Assembly: GCF_023053635.1 (NCBI RefSeq) | Contig: NC_086185.1 | Location: 12,460,501-12,524,500 of the forward strand | Length of the DNA stretch: 64,000 nt | Source: Elgaria multicarinata webbii | Lineage: Eukaryota; Chordata; Lepidosauria; Squamata; Anguidae | Direction of reading: 5' to 3' | Part shown: positions 1 through 10,724 of the stretch, in pieces | Layout of the letters: every line of letters starts with the position of its first letter | Position numbering within the stretch: the stretch's first letter is position 1 | Program-made: the position numbers and the translations under genes | The notes under the pieces: generated by a model | Databases searched by the model: none | Seen by the model: the letters and a program-made list of their open reading frames with translations, nothing else | What the model was told of the DNA's origin: nothing

Positions 1-319
1 CGTACAACGCCCAAATCACTACAGAGACAGGATTGTACTCCCTCGATGCCCCCAAAGAGTCAGACTAAAGGGTCGTTCCATTTTTGCCAGGCAGAAAGGC
101 GGTCTGGTTGAAGAACTCATCTGACAGGACCTGTCTTGTTAAAAGGGGGGAGGAGCAGCCAATGAACTGGAGGAAGAAAGAGAAGGGGAGGGTGGAGCGA
201 AAGAGCAAACAAGCGAAAGAGCATTGGAGGTTAAAAAAAAAAAAAAGGTGGAGACAAAGCAGGAGAGAAAATTACATGTGATGGAGACCATAGACACTGG
301 AACTAAGAGTTTTAAGTTG

Positions 320-438
320 CACCATGTTGTGCTTTGATGGTCCCTGGTCAACGGCTGGTTGGCCACTGTGTGAACAGAGTGCTGAACTAGATGGACCCAC
401 GGTCTGATCCAGCAGGGCTCTTCTTATGTTCTTATGAG
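320..438 (+). repeat. CR1/L3-type LINE 3' end, truncated
   Basis: The segment has the family motifs GGCCACTGTGTGAACAGAG, then CTAGATGGAC, then a GGTCTGATCCAGCAGGGCTC stretch, and ends in a TTCTTATG repeat tail. It is one of several 5'-truncated copies of this family in the window. Confidence 0.75.
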
Positions 439-954
439 TATATTTGCCCTGTTCCTACTGTTTTTGCCTTTTGCCCTGCCCACCACTGTGAATGTGACTC
501 CCAAGGGCTTCTCCAGATGAAATTTGGCCCTCAAGCTGAAGGTGGTTCTGCGCCTCTGGAGTAGACACACTGAATTCAATGGGGCTTAAGTTAGTCGTGA
601 CTAAATACTGATAGGTCCCATTCCTTTCAATACTGGATATGCAGTAAGCATGAGTAAATCCAATCACCTGGGTGTGAGTGCGCTGGTAATTCCAAAATAC
701 AATGAATTCATCTCTCGATAAATCTCTGCATATTATCTAAAATACCTTCCTATAAAGTCAGTCAACTTTGCTAATGCTTGAGTGCGCTGGCAATTCCAAA
801 ACTCAATGAATACCGATAACATCTCTCTTTAAATCTTTGCATATTTTCTAAAATAACTTCCTGTAAAGTAAGTCAACTTTGCTAATGACGCTACTTCCCA
901 GATAGTTCCAAAGCCCCTTCAGACATTATGAGCTGGATTGGGTCATACCACTTT

Positions 955-1120
955 TTTGTTCCAGCAGGCCTTTGGAGAATAATCTGGCCCTCCATCTATG
1001 TTAATGTCTTATAATTTTGTTGTGTATTTTAAACATTTATGGTTTTGTTTCCCCCCCCCATGTATGTTTTAAACTTTGTAAGGCCGCCTTGAGGCGCAGC
1101 ATTGGGCAAAAGGCGGGATG

Positions 1121-1166
<46 letters not shown>
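955..1166 (+). repeat. L2-type LINE tail ending in an (ATA)n microsatellite
   Basis: The sequence has the L2-like 3' end: a GCCGCCTTGAGGCGCAG block, then AAAGGCGGGATG, then about 15 ATA units at 1,121-1,168. L2-type elements commonly end in such a short-repeat tail. The left boundary is uncertain. Confidence 0.6.
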
Positions 1167-1177
<11 letters not shown>

Positions 1178-1402
1178 TACCAAAGCATGACTGAGTCCCC
1201 CACCCACTCAGCACACCTGCCTTGCCTCCAAGATTCCTGGGCCATAAAACCTGAACACAGCCTTTGCATGTCAAATCCAACTCTCATTGACGGACACCAT
1301 GTGCTGGATTACTGCATTTTATCAGGGAAATCGGTTGCACTGCATTGGCTGATGTGCATTGGGTTTGATACATGTGCTGTATTAGAACATTAGTGCTCTG
1401 CA

Positions 1403-1693
1403 TGTAGTAATGGCCACCAATCTGGATGGCTTCAAAAGGGGGTTGGATAAATTTCTGGAGGCAAAGGCCATCAATGGCTACTAGCCCTGATGGTTGTGTG
1501 CTATCTCCAGTATTCGAGGCAGTAAGCCTGTGTGCACCAGTTGCTGGGGAACATGGGTGGGAGGGTGCTGTTGCACCATGTCTTGCTTGTTCATCCCTGG
1601 CTGATGGCTGGTTGGCCACTGTGTGAACAGAGTGCTGGACTAGATGGACTCTTGGTCTGATCCAGCATCAGGGCTCTTCTTATGTTCTTATGA
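1403..1693 (+). repeat. CR1/L3-type LINE 3' end
   Basis: This is the longest + strand copy of the TTCTTATG-tailed family. It runs from GGCTTCAAAAGGGGGTTGGA through CACCAGTTGCTGGGGAACAT to GGTCTGATCCAGC and the TTCTTATG tail. The 5' truncation is typical of LINE insertion. Confidence 0.8.
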
Positions 1694-2152
1694 CATCTGG
1701 GGTGGCAGTGCAGACTAACTTAGGGGACAGAGTGGGGAAAAGTATATTCTAGCCTGGATCTATTATGTATTTCAGGAGCTCACCTGAGTTTTTCTAAAGT
1801 CCACACCATATATATTACAATAATGAATCCAGGTTTTGCCACAGGGCATGCATTCAAGAGAGAGCTGCAGCCAACCCCAGCTCTTTAACAAGTGTGCCTG
1901 GGACCCGACCTTTTTGACTCAGTGGGCACATTTGGAATGTCGAGTGAGTGTTGTGGGCGCTGTCACATAATGGCTGCTATGGAGTGGCTTGTTCATTCAT
2001 TACATGGCTGCCATGGTGGGCATGAACGGTCACAAAACATTCATTTCCTAGAAGGCAAACTGGTGAGACTAGAAGAAAAAAAATAACTTGACCAAGAATC
2101 TCAGTTCAAGACAGAGGTGGGGTTTGAACTCCAAAACGCAAAAGCACTCTTT

Positions 2153-2355
2153 TGAACCATCAATGTCTACTAGTCCTGGTGGCTATATGTTACCCCCAGT
2201 ATCAAAGGCAATATTCCTATGGACACCAGTTGCTGGGGAACATGAGTGGGAGGGTGCTGTTGCACTCATGTCCTGCCCGTGGGTTTCCCACGTGTGTGAA
2301 CAGAATGCTGGACTAGGTAGACCTTTGGTCTGATCCAGCAGGGCTCTTCTGTTAT
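2153..2355 (+). repeat. CR1/L3-type LINE 3' end, partial
   Basis: It shares the CACCAGTTGCTGGGGAACAT block and the GGTCTGATCCAGCAGGGCTC end with the copy at 1,403-1,693, but has lost a segment and most of the tail. Confidence 0.75.
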
Positions 2356-2998
2356 TATGGGAATGCACTGCAATTTTATTCCTAGCCTCTCTTTTTCTGT
2401 TGTAGTTCTAATCAACCATTTCTGAAGGATTCTATTGTTTTGAGGAGATAAATCTCCTTTCATTATAAATGGTAGGTCAAGCACCATTTCCAAAGCATAT
2501 GGAGATTTATGAAGAATGTTCATGAGATTTATAAAGAATGTTCTGACATCAAATTGTCCTTCAGTGCTATGGCTCCCTTGCTGGAACCTGGTAAAACATT
2601 TCCCCCCGTAGCATAGCACTATGAAACGTGCAAAGTGAATCAAAGGCTATCTGAATGAGAAATGTCCGTTAGTGTAAAAGTAAATGCATCAGGAACAGCA
2701 AAGGCAAAACACTCAGCATGAGAAAAACCATTTTTATTTAGAGTTTGGGGTAAAAAAACCAACAACCCTACAGCCAAATTTCAAATGCTCCCTACAAGCA
2801 ACTTTTAGATCTCTGGTGGTTTTGTGTACAAGGAAAATCCTTGTAGCGCTGGGTATGAGTCCAAGGAAAAATCATGTTTTCCCTCAAGGCTTTGGCATAG
2901 TTCTTTAGTTCTTATCCCCTTCTGAAACAAAAGCCTGAGTGTGTACAAATGCATTTCTTCATATTCTTTCCTTGTGATCCTGATGAACTCTGATGGAA

Positions 2999-3173
2999 GC
3001 ACTTAGCCTTTATGCACCAGTTGCTTGGGGAACATGGGTGGGAGGGTGCTGTTGCACCATGTCCTGCTTGTGGGTCCCTGGTTGACCGGTGGTAGGCCAC
3101 TGTGTGAACAGAGCGCTGGACTAGACAGATCCTTGGTCAGATCCAACAGGGCTCTTCTTATGTTCTTATGAAG
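2999..3173 (+). repeat. CR1/L3-type LINE 3' end, 5'-truncated
   Basis: It begins in the CACCAGTTGCTTGGGGAAC region and ends in GGGCTCTTCTTATGTTCTTA, as in the other copies. Confidence 0.75.
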
Positions 3174-3486
3174 CTGATTCCAAAGGTGTGGGTCCACCAC
3201 TGGAAAGGCCCTCTCCCTTGTACTTCCAGCCTAATCACCCTTGATGGTGGGCAAGTGATAACTTCAGAATGTGGGCTGGATGGTACAGGTGAAAATGGTC
3301 CTTCAAAAAACTTGGGCCCAAATCATTTTAGAATTTAAAGATTAAAAGATACATCTAGTCCAGCATTCTATTTGACATGGACATCATAGACACTGCAGTT
3401 ATATACTGCTGGCACTAACCCAATAAGAAGAAGATAAGGAGAACTCTGAAATGTATCCAGTTTTCACATCATCTGCTTCCTTTACT

Positions 3487-3632
3487 CAGGCCACAGCTAG
3501 ACCTAAGATTTATCCTGGGATCATCCAGGGTTCACCCCTGCCTGAGCACTGGATCCCCTGTGTGTCACCTAGATGAACAGGTTTGACCCCTGGACGATCC
3601 AGGGATAAACCTTAGGTCCAGCTATGGCCTCA
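3487..3632. mobile_element. Palindromic MITE-like element
   Basis: The ends are inverted repeats: GGCCACAGCTAGACCTAAG at the left and CTTAGGTCCAGCTATGGCC at the right, with further GGATCATCC-type symmetry inside. Related copies lie at 25,818-25,966 and 40,212-40,360. I take it as a non-autonomous DNA element; the superfamily is not resolved. Confidence 0.65.
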
Positions 3633-3748
3633 GTTTCTTTTAAACTTTCCTTTAATTCTGTATGACAAAAGAATGTGGGTAAGCACTTCAAGACAATTGT
3701 AGTAGGTCACTGTTTTCGTAATGCCTGTTCTCTTTATCCTTTCATCAG

Positions 3749-3819
3749 ATGGATGAACCGTCTGGGCCTAGCCGCCATTGGTTATACACCTGACGACAAG
3801 GATATCCGGCCTGATGAAG
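3749..3819 (+). CDS. CNKSR2-like: CNKSR2-like coding exon, end of the PH domain
   Basis: The exon follows a pyrimidine-rich tract ending in TTTCATCAG and ends at a GTAAGG donor. The first base completes a codon begun upstream; then the frame reads WMNRLGLAAIGYTPDDKD and ends in phase 1. A Trp-Met-Asn-Arg-Leu-Gly helix is the expected C-terminal helix of the PH domain in CNK scaffold proteins, which bring RAF, RAS-pathway and Rho-pathway partners to the membrane. Upstream exons (SAM, CRIC, PDZ and most of the PH domain) lie outside the window. Its phase fits the exon at 4,179-4,402. Confidence 0.8.
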
Positions 3820-4178
3820 GTAAGGCCTACATTATTTTTAGATATTAATGTGAGCAAACAGAGACATCCTCGGGAACTGGGTGGTGTGTGTGTGTGGAAT
3901 CTAGGCTCCAGGTCCCAGAATATGAACAGATTCCTTTCATTAACATGTTAGATATCTTTCATATTTATGGTTTCAGAGTGGTTTGGGGAAGGGGGCATGG
4001 CCGTCTGGGGAACCCAGGTGGGCTAGCTTGGGTCTGGGGTTCTGCCCTCCAGATATAGAGGGAAGGACGAGATGAACACCAGCTGCACCTTCCATGTCTA
4101 TGCAGCCTCTGGCCGTTCCTTAAGACATCTGCACATCCATACATAGGCTCTCTGTGTGTGGGAATCCTGAGAATCCAG

Positions 4179-4402
4179 GTAGAATTACATACACAGTCCC
4201 AAAGCTGCACGGGGTGGGGGTTGGCTTTTATTACGATGTCTTGAAAATGTTGCCCGAGGAAGACCCCCTTTCAATGGAACATGCAAACACTTCTGTAGCA
4301 GATTACTGGAGTGAAAGTGACCAGGAGGATATCGACGGCTCCTTAACTCTGAAGCAAGAGGGACCCATAACACTTTGCGACACCTACCACCGCACACCCT
4401 CG
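4179..4402 (+). CDS. CNKSR2-like: CNKSR2-like coding exon, acidic linker after the PH domain
   Basis: The frame gives RITYTVPKLHGVG, then FYYDVLKMLPEEDP, then ADYWSESDQEDID, and ends DTYHRTPS at a consensus GTAAGT donor in phase 0. The DYWSESD motif followed by KQ..P....DTY.R.PS matches human CNKSR2 as I recall it. The acceptor (after GAGAATCCAG) has a weak pyrimidine tract, so the left edge is less certain than the right. Phase 1 in and phase 0 out fit the exons at 3,749-3,819 and 7,557-8,064. Confidence 0.8.
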
Positions 4403-4673
4403 GTAAGTGACGCGAGGCACACGCAGGGGCCCCCGTGCGATTCTCACGCCGCGTTTGATTTCGACGAGGGGCCTATGTTAGAAGTCAAACAGCGCAAGCC
4501 CAAATTGCTCTTGTAAGCAATGAGAATGTTATATACCCGATGGACCGAGAGGACAGGTAAATAATGTATTGATAAGGAAACCCCTCCAAGTTCTGTGGGG
4601 TTTGTTTTGGTTTTTGTTAACTTTACAGCCCGATCCTATGTTTACTAGGCAGTAAGCCCCACTAAGTTCAGTG

Positions 4674-4845
4674 ATAAGAACATGGGAAGCGCCCTGATGC
4701 TGGATCAGACCAAGGGTCCATCTAGTCTAGCACTCTGTTCACACAGTGGCCAACCAGCCATTGGCCAGGGATGAACAAGCAGGACATGGTGCAACAGCAC
4801 CCTCCCACCCATGTTCCCCAGCAACTGGTGCTGCTTGCTCACAGG
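4674..4845 (-). repeat. CR1/L3-type LINE 3' end, antisense
   Basis: The reverse complement shows the family end: CACCAGTTGCTGGGGAACAT, GGCCACTGTGTGAACAGAG, and the TTCTTAT tail near 4,676. Confidence 0.75.
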
Positions 4846-5355
4846 TTAGTGTCTATAGGATTGCACTGCTAAGGAAGAATAAAGTCCTACAGCTCCCAGC
4901 ACTCCCTAGCCAGTTTTTAACTAAGATACTTTGACTTCAATATTCTTCATCCCACCCACTTAAATAAATACAGCAGAAACCAACTGAAGTTGGTTTGTTG
5001 TAGTTCTCCCCCTGCCTCCTACCCACCCACCCACCAAAAAAGCTTATGGACAAATTCTGCCAATGATAAGTTTCCTATTTACTATGCAGAGGGCTCCTGA
5101 CATATGAAAAGGAACAGGTAGAAACTCTAGCATGGCTGAACGTCCCTGTTTTCATGACTGGAATGGGAGGAGGATAGAAGAAGCAGATCATTGACAACTT
5201 GGCACTTCTATTGACCCATTAAAGTTGGAGCAATCAGCACCAACTGAGATGTTCTAGGGAAGCCATTTTGTTTGTACATGACTCTCATGCTCATGTACAA
5301 AGCAGGAGGTGGAAGAGTCTGGGCTTTTTACACCAGAAGGAGCACATAGAAGAAG

Positions 5356-5441
5356 GGAATTCCACCACCCTACCATTCCACCACCCTACCATTCCACCAC
5401 CCTACCATTCCACCACCCTACCATTCCACCACCCTACCATA
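5356..5441. repeat. 16-bp minisatellite
   Basis: The unit CCATTCCACCACCCTA is repeated about five times with almost no variation, the last unit being slightly altered. Two frames stay open through it, but only as an effect of the repeat. Confidence 0.9.
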
Positions 5442-5529
5442 CCATCCTCCATTGCTGGAGATGCTTTTCTAACCGCCAAGCACCAATAATGGAAGTGAAT
5501 CTGGCTGTCGAGAAAAGTGCTTGAAGCTA

Positions 5530-5940
5530 CAGGCTGCATTCAGACATCATGATAAACTATGGTTTATTGTGATGGGAATGAATCTAGCTCCCCCCTTTGG
5601 AGAGGGGGGAGCTTTTGCTTCAGATTTCAATTTACCACCGTTTAGTGTGACATGTGAATCATAAACTGCAGTTAATCTTAGCTATAGTTTGTTGAGACTA
5701 ACCAGCTTCATAAACCACAATTTGAAATTGGTTTGTCTCAAACAAACAATGGTTAAGATTGATCATGGTTTCTTATTATTGGTTAATAATAATTAAAAAA
5801 GAAGAAGTGGAAGCTTGTGAACTCCTAGTAGTCACACTGCAGAAAAAGAATGGAAGCTGGGAAGGGGGGGGGTGGAGTAAAAGCTAGGCTCATTTCTGTC
5901 ACAATAAACCATGGTTTATCCTGATGCCTAAACCCAGCCA
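5530..5940. mobile_element. Palindromic MITE-like element built on AAACCATGGTTTAT motifs
   Basis: The left end has GCATTCAGACATCATGATAA and ACTATGGTTTAT. The right end has AATAAACCATGGTTTATCC and CTGATGCC. Several more inverted AAACCA/TGGTTT motifs lie between. It resembles the CCTGTTCAGATGA elements at 13,975 and 25,992 in layout. The boundaries are approximate. Confidence 0.5.
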
Positions 5941-6019
5941 CAATATGCTAGGAGATAAGCTGGGGGTGGGAAAGGATTCAGCTCAGCTCACCCACACACT
6001 CTTTTTGGTGTAAAGTGTA

Positions 6020-6039
6020 GATATAGATAGATGATAGAT

Positions 6040-6083
<44 letters not shown>

Positions 6084-6085
6084 GA
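6020..6085. repeat. (GATA)n microsatellite
   Basis: A run of GATA units, about 12 of them uninterrupted, with degenerate units on the left. Confidence 0.95.
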
Positions 6086-6463
6086 TATGAAAGGGCAGAG
6101 GGGTGAATAAACAAGCATGATTTCCCCGTCACACCTAGAGATTTGAATTCATCATGTCAAAGCAGGTTGTACTGAGACAATCTCCATCAATGCCAATTTT
6201 TGCGCCGTATTAGTCACCCTACAATAAATGTACTCCTTAGACGGAAAGGTGGAAATAAAAACAAATACAAATGTTTGGAACCGTATTCACTGTGTGGCTA
6301 CTAAATGCACTGCTGATATACTGAAAGTCTGCAGCCTGTTTTTATTCATTTAACCTGTGTTTCTTAGTGCAGATAGGACTCTTTTCTATTTTTCTTTCAG
6401 ATTTTCCTTCAGCGTCAGTGATGTGGTCCTCACACGGCCAGAACCAAAGAGAATGGCTGAGGC

Positions 6464-6516
6464 AACAGCATCACATGGGTGAAGCTCAGACTGATTTTCA
6501 CCCATGTGATGCTGTT
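6464..6516 (+). repeat. 20-bp perfect inverted repeat with a 13-nt loop
   Basis: The arms are 6,464-6,483 (AACAGCATCACATGGGTGAA) and 6,497-6,516, its exact reverse complement. The hairpin lies within the intron. A transcript would fold into a short perfect stem. Confidence 0.85.
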
Positions 6517-7019
6517 CCATCAACTGGGATACAGGTTAAACCCCTCCCTTTCTGTTTTTTCCCCACTTTTTTGCCTTTTCTCTCTCTCTTTCTCTCTCTT
6601 TTTAAAAACAATACCAAACATGTAGACTTTAACTGGAAGAGTTTGCGTATCTTCAGCAGACCCCCCCTCAAAAAAACATTTTTTCCACATTGGGTGCTCA
6701 TACGTTGCATTCCTGCCCTGCCCCCTGCTAGTTTGTTGAGACATTTGATCACTTAACAAAACCAAAAAAACTGGAAATCCAGTTATGGCTTCTTTTTCGG
6801 GGTGGAGGCTTCTGGATCTCCCCTACAATATACTTCTGCATTGTGGATATGCTTAGTAGGCCTTAAGAAAAACCTTTATCGGTAATACCCTGCCCATTCA
6901 GCAGAAGGCGCTGTTGGGCAGAGGGATGTGTCAAAACATGAACAGGGAGTGGTTGAAAAATATCCAACGATTCTGTAGGGTAGTTGCTGTGATTTCCATC
7001 TTCATAGGGATGTTAGATG

Positions 7020-7175
7020 CTGGGCTAGATGAACCATTGGTCCATCCAGCCAAATACTGTCAACACTGACTGGCAGTGGGACTCTAGGGTTTCCAGGCAG
7101 GAGTTTTCCTGCCCTACCTGGAGATGCCGGGGGTCGAAACTGGGACCTTCTGCATCCCCCTGAATCCAATCAGAT
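7020..7175. repeat. Repeat tail and tRNA-derived SINE-like segment
   Basis: It contains GCTGGGCTAGATGAACCATT and then CTACCTGGAGATGCC followed by GAAACTGGGACCTTCTGCAT. The latter resembles the antisense B-box and tail region of a reptilian tRNA-derived SINE. The family was assigned from memory of the motif only. Confidence 0.45.
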
Positions 7176-7556
7176 CTCTTGGTTAGCATATTTGATAGAC
7201 CTCACTTTAGATGTTCTTCTACCACAGCCGTTGTTGCTTCCTTAATGGTTGCTCCCGAGCCAAAACGTGGTGTCAGAGAATGTCCACCCAGGTATGACGC
7301 TGTGACGACACAGATGATGGACCTGCAGAGAACTGGACACTGATAAGCATGTTGTCACAGCAATTCAAGTGGGTGGAAGTCTTTAGACATTCTGTTACCG
7401 GCATGGAAGCAACTCTGAAAATCAGCAACCACATTGGTTACAGAATGTTTAAAGTGGGTGGGCGTATACGGCACATGCTGGGTTGTTTTGTTTGGTTGGT
7501 TGGTTTGCCTGAATGTTCCCATCACTGGATCATATAATGTTTTTGGTTACTTTTAG

Positions 7557-8064
7557 ATGAATTCTTCGAGTCCTTTCCCTGAGCCTAAACATGGACGGCA
7601 CTTCTCCAGCGAATCGACCTACTCTCATTCTTCAGCGGAGGATTCCCGACAGGATCCGACAGGGAGCACAAATTCAGGTGGCTGTAGACCTCCCTACAGA
7701 GAAAGACGTTCATGGCAGGATCTCATAGAGACCCCGTTGACCAGTTCAGGCCTCCATTTTCTCCAGACTGTTCCTCCTGACCCTGAGTACGTGAGCGGGC
7801 GGCTTGGGTCTTCACCAGAGAGGCGTCGGCAAGCAACGCTACCAGTCCAAAGAAGACACAACCATGAACAGGATGGTCCTTTCCCATTGGTGGAGTGCCA
7901 CAGAGGTCACAGCTCTCACAGCAGACCCCAGAAGCAACGTAGTCAAAGCCTTCCACGAAACAGAGATGTCCGGGTCAAAGGGCGGGTAAAACCCAGTGGG
8001 ATAACAGAAGAGAGATCTGAAGAAAAGCTGCCCATTAGAAAGCAAAGTAGTTTGTGTGAAGAAG
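7557..8064 (+). CDS. CNKSR2-like: CNKSR2-like coding exon with the conserved RRSWQDLIETPLTSSGLH block
   Basis: The exon starts in phase 0 after GGTTACTTTTAG and ends in phase 1 at GTAAGA. It begins MNSSSPFPEPKHG, matching the layout MSxASPYVEAKH that follows DTYxRxPS in human CNKSR2 as I recall it. This supports direct splicing from 4,402 to 7,557. The block RRSWQDLIETPLTSSGLH is nearly invariant in the family. RRRQATLPVQ follows, then a low-complexity Arg/Ser/His-rich tail. In CNK proteins this is a linker carrying phosphorylation and partner sites. Outside the core block it is strongly diverged from my memory of human CNKSR2, which suggests a paralog. Confidence 0.88.
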
Positions 8065-8212
8065 GTAAGAGCAAGTTTCGTGTGGCCGGCCGGCCTGCCA
8101 TGGCCCATCCCCATGCCAAATTTGCTGCCACTCAACTTGTAAAGTGTCACATACAAGGGTGGTAGTATATACTGAGAGTACAAATATTCATCATATATAA
8201 TGGGACAGGATG

Positions 8213-8500
8213 AATAAGAACGTAAGAAGTGCCATGCGGAATCAGACCAAGGGTCCATCTAGTCCAGCACTCTGTTCACACAGTGGCCCACCAGCCGTTG
8301 GCCAGGGGTGAACAAGTAGGACATGGTGCAACAGCACCCTCCCACCCATGTTCCCCAGCAACTGGTGCACACAGGCTTACTGCCTCGAATACTGGAGGTA
8401 GCACACAACCATCAGGGCTAGTAACCATTGATCGTCTTCTCCTCCAGGAATTTATCCAACCCCCTTTTAAAGCCTTCCAAATGGGTGGCCATCACTGCAG
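8213..8500 (-). repeat. CR1/L3-type LINE 3' end, antisense
   Basis: A near full-length copy of the same 3' segment as 1,403-1,693, in the opposite orientation. It starts at an ATAAGAACGTAAGAAG tail and reads back through GGCTTTAAAAGGGGGTTGGA. Confidence 0.8.
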
Positions 8501-8722
8501 CTTGTGGTAGAGGGGTTAACACTGTATTTTCTAATCAAACTTAGTATTAATTCTTACCCTCTTGGAATGTTGATCTCCTCAAAGAATTCTAAGCATCGCT
8601 GCTTCCAGAAGGAAGCTCTAGAACACAGTTTCAGAATATCTTCTGGACTGTAGGGTCTATAAATAAATAAAGATGCAGTCTTCTGCATGTTTAGACAGAA
8701 AAAAGTCCTACAAGAAAAGAGA

Positions 8723-8770
<48 letters not shown>

Positions 8771-8772
8771 AA
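8723..8772. repeat. (GAT)n microsatellite
   Basis: About 16 GAT units in an intron. Confidence 0.95.
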
Positions 8773-8838
8773 TCCTTTTGCAAAATAAAGCTTATGTTTT
8801 AAGTTCTTCCAGTGTTTTCCTTCACTGTAAATCTATAA

Positions 8839-9144
<306 letters not shown>

Positions 9145-9275
9145 TGATGCCCTGAAACGTTTTATAGAGAACAAAAGATATAAATATTTTAGAATATCTA
9201 TTTATAAATTGTATGGTAATTTGTTGGTCACGTTTCAGTCCCACCCTTCTTCCTAGAACACCAGGGTAATGGACA

Positions 9276-9628
9276 TAAAATCATAGAATAGCAGAGTTGG
9301 AAGGGGCCTACAAGGCCATCGAGTCCAACCCCCTGCTCAATGCAGGAATCCACCCTAAAGCATCCCTGACAGATGGTTGTCCAGCTGCCTCTTGAAGGCC
9401 TCCAGTGTGGGAGAGGCCACAACCTCACCAGGCAACTGATTCCATTGTTGTACTGCTCTAACAGTCAGGAAGTTTTTCCTGATGTCCAGCTGGAATCTGG
9501 CTTCCTTTAACTTGAGCCCATTATTCTGTGTCCTGCACTCTGGGAGGATCGAGAACAGATCCTGGCCCTCCTCTGTGTGACAACCTTTCAAGTATTTGAA
9601 GAGTGCTATCACGTCTCCCCTCAAACAT
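9276..9628 (-). repeat. CR1-type LINE 3' end, antisense
   Basis: The reverse complement encodes the C-terminal RT tail ([17 protein letters not shown] ... [20 protein letters not shown] ... [13 protein letters not shown]). After it comes the 3' UTR ending in the ATTCTATGAT-type repeat of CR1 elements. It is 5'-truncated. Confidence 0.85.
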
Positions 9629-9950
9629 AAGGTTTTCTACACATTGTTTTCAAAAAGGTCCTGTAAGGTAGGTTCAGCTGAGTGTTAAAATGGCTAGCTC
9701 AAGTTCACTAGGGATGCCGCAGGTGTCTGGTTGGGTTCGCTAGGGTGGCGACCCCCTCGTGTCCGGCCCTCATGGACCCAACCGGATGCACCCGGCATGA
9801 GAGCGGACCTGTGTCCGAGCTCTTGCCAGCCCCCACAAGCACATGGGTGTGTTTCTGCCCTGGGAAAACATGCTTTCCAGTGCCTCCAGAAAGTATGCAG
9901 TTCCCCCAGGCATGCTAATGGTGTCCACCATTAGCGTACCAGGGGGAATG

Positions 9951-10186
9951 AGCCAGTGTGGTGTAGTGGCTAAGGTGTTGAACTGGGAGTCGGGAGATCC
10001 GGGTTCTAGTCCCCACTTGGCCATGGAAACCCACTGGGTGACTTTGGGCCAGTCACATACTCTCAGTCCAACCTACCTCACACGGCTGTTGTTGTGAGGA
10101 TAACATGGAGAAAAAGAGGATTTTGTATGCTGCCTTGGGTTCCTTGGAAGAAAAAAAGTGGGATATAAATGTAATAAATAAATAAT
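9951..10186 (+). repeat. tRNA-derived SINE of Sauria type
   Basis: The head has A-box-like (GTGTAGTGGCTAAGGTGTTG) and B-box-like (GGGTTCTAGTCC) promoter motifs. These are followed by CACTGGGTGACTTTGGGCCA, then GTTGTTGTGAGGATAA, and an AATAAATAAATAA tail. Other copies lie at 47,682, 57,076 and 63,178. Confidence 0.85.
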
Positions 10187-10508
10187 AGGGCCAAGGCACC
10201 AAAACTACCTGCATATTGTAGCTTCAAGCTCTTACTGCGAGTAACTAACCTTTAGGAGAGACATTTCAACCTTCTAGAAAGGAGAAATGCTGGAGAAATC
10301 ACTCAACGATTGGTGGGCAGGAGAAAGCAGTGTGGTGGAGGGATTTGACACCTGCTGACCTTCTGCACACCTATTTTGCAGCAATCTAATTTGTAAGCAA
10401 GCATTTGCAAGCATTTGTAACCACTGTGGCAAGATTTACCACGGGTAACTACAGCAAAAGGCTGACGTATATATCTGAACGGAATGTGGTCTTTTTGTCC
10501 TTTGGCAG

Positions 10509-10724
10509 GCAAAGGAAGGAGATCTTGCAGTGATCAACAGCCTGCTCCATGATCCCAGCCTGACCTCCAAGAAATTCAAAGAGTGGAAAATAAAGAACTA
10601 TGAATTTTTCCTGGACATTTGTGAGTACGGTGGTGCTCTGAAAGCCCAAAATGGAGCCTCTGAACTTCCAGCCCTGTCCTCCTTGCTGACACACACGCAC
10701 TCCTTCATCGAAACGCACGTCTGA
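10509..10724 (+). CDS. CNKSR2-like: CNKSR2-like last coding exon with the C-terminal PDZ-binding motif
   Basis: Phase 0 after TTTGGCAG. It reads AKEGDLAVINSLLHDPSLTS, then KFKEWKIKNYEFFLDICE, and ends SLLTHTHSFIETHV before TGA. The human CNKSR2 (MAGUIN-1) tail is SSLAHTHSYIETHV as I recall it. The type I PDZ ligand ETHV binds PSD-95/MAGI-type scaffolds at the membrane or synapse, and its preservation suggests the protein keeps that role. By eye against the recalled human sequence, the last two exons up to DIC are about 60% identical, while the stretch just before the tail is unalignable. Confidence 0.9.
   Translation, partial: AKEGDLAVINSLLHDPSLTSKKFKEWKIKNYEFFLDICEYGGALKAQNGASELPALSSLLTHTHSFIETHV

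Larger units (their letters stand above)
1..3748 (+). other. Intron of the CNKSR2-like gene
   Basis: This is upstream intronic sequence; its 5' end is outside the window. It holds LINE 3' ends and one palindromic element, listed separately. Between them, at 440-950 and 1,700-2,150, I see no coding signal. A poly-A run lies near 235. Segments near 670-760 and 780-880 look like diverged copies of each other, sharing a motif ending in AGTCAACTTTGCTAATG. Confidence 0.7.
4403..7556 (+). other. Intron of the CNKSR2-like gene
   Basis: This intron joins two phase-0 ends. It contains an antisense LINE end, a 16-bp minisatellite, a palindromic element, a GATA microsatellite, a short perfect hairpin and a SINE fragment, listed separately. 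Apart from these, 4,850-5,350, 6,090-6,460, 6,520-7,020 and 7,180-7,556 show nothing I can name. Confidence 0.7.

Noticed and set aside
1069-1393. Poly-isoleucine and poly-leucine open frames
   Set aside because: These are translations of the (ATA)n microsatellite.
4403-4516. Read-through of the 4,179 exon to a stop at 4,516
   Set aside because: The frame stays open 38 codons past a consensus GTAAGT donor, but the homology to CNK proteins stops exactly at the donor and resumes at 7,557.
5309-5524. Repeat-protein-like frame HPTIPPPYHSTT
   Set aside because: It is produced by the 16-bp minisatellite, whose length is not a multiple of three; two frames look equally good.
6401-6534. Possible extra CNKSR2-like exon (TTTCTTTCAG acceptor, open frame, CAGGTTAAA end)
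   Set aside because: Entry phase does not fit the exon before it, the flanking exons join perfectly without it, the donor is weak, and the segment is dominated by a 20-bp hairpin.
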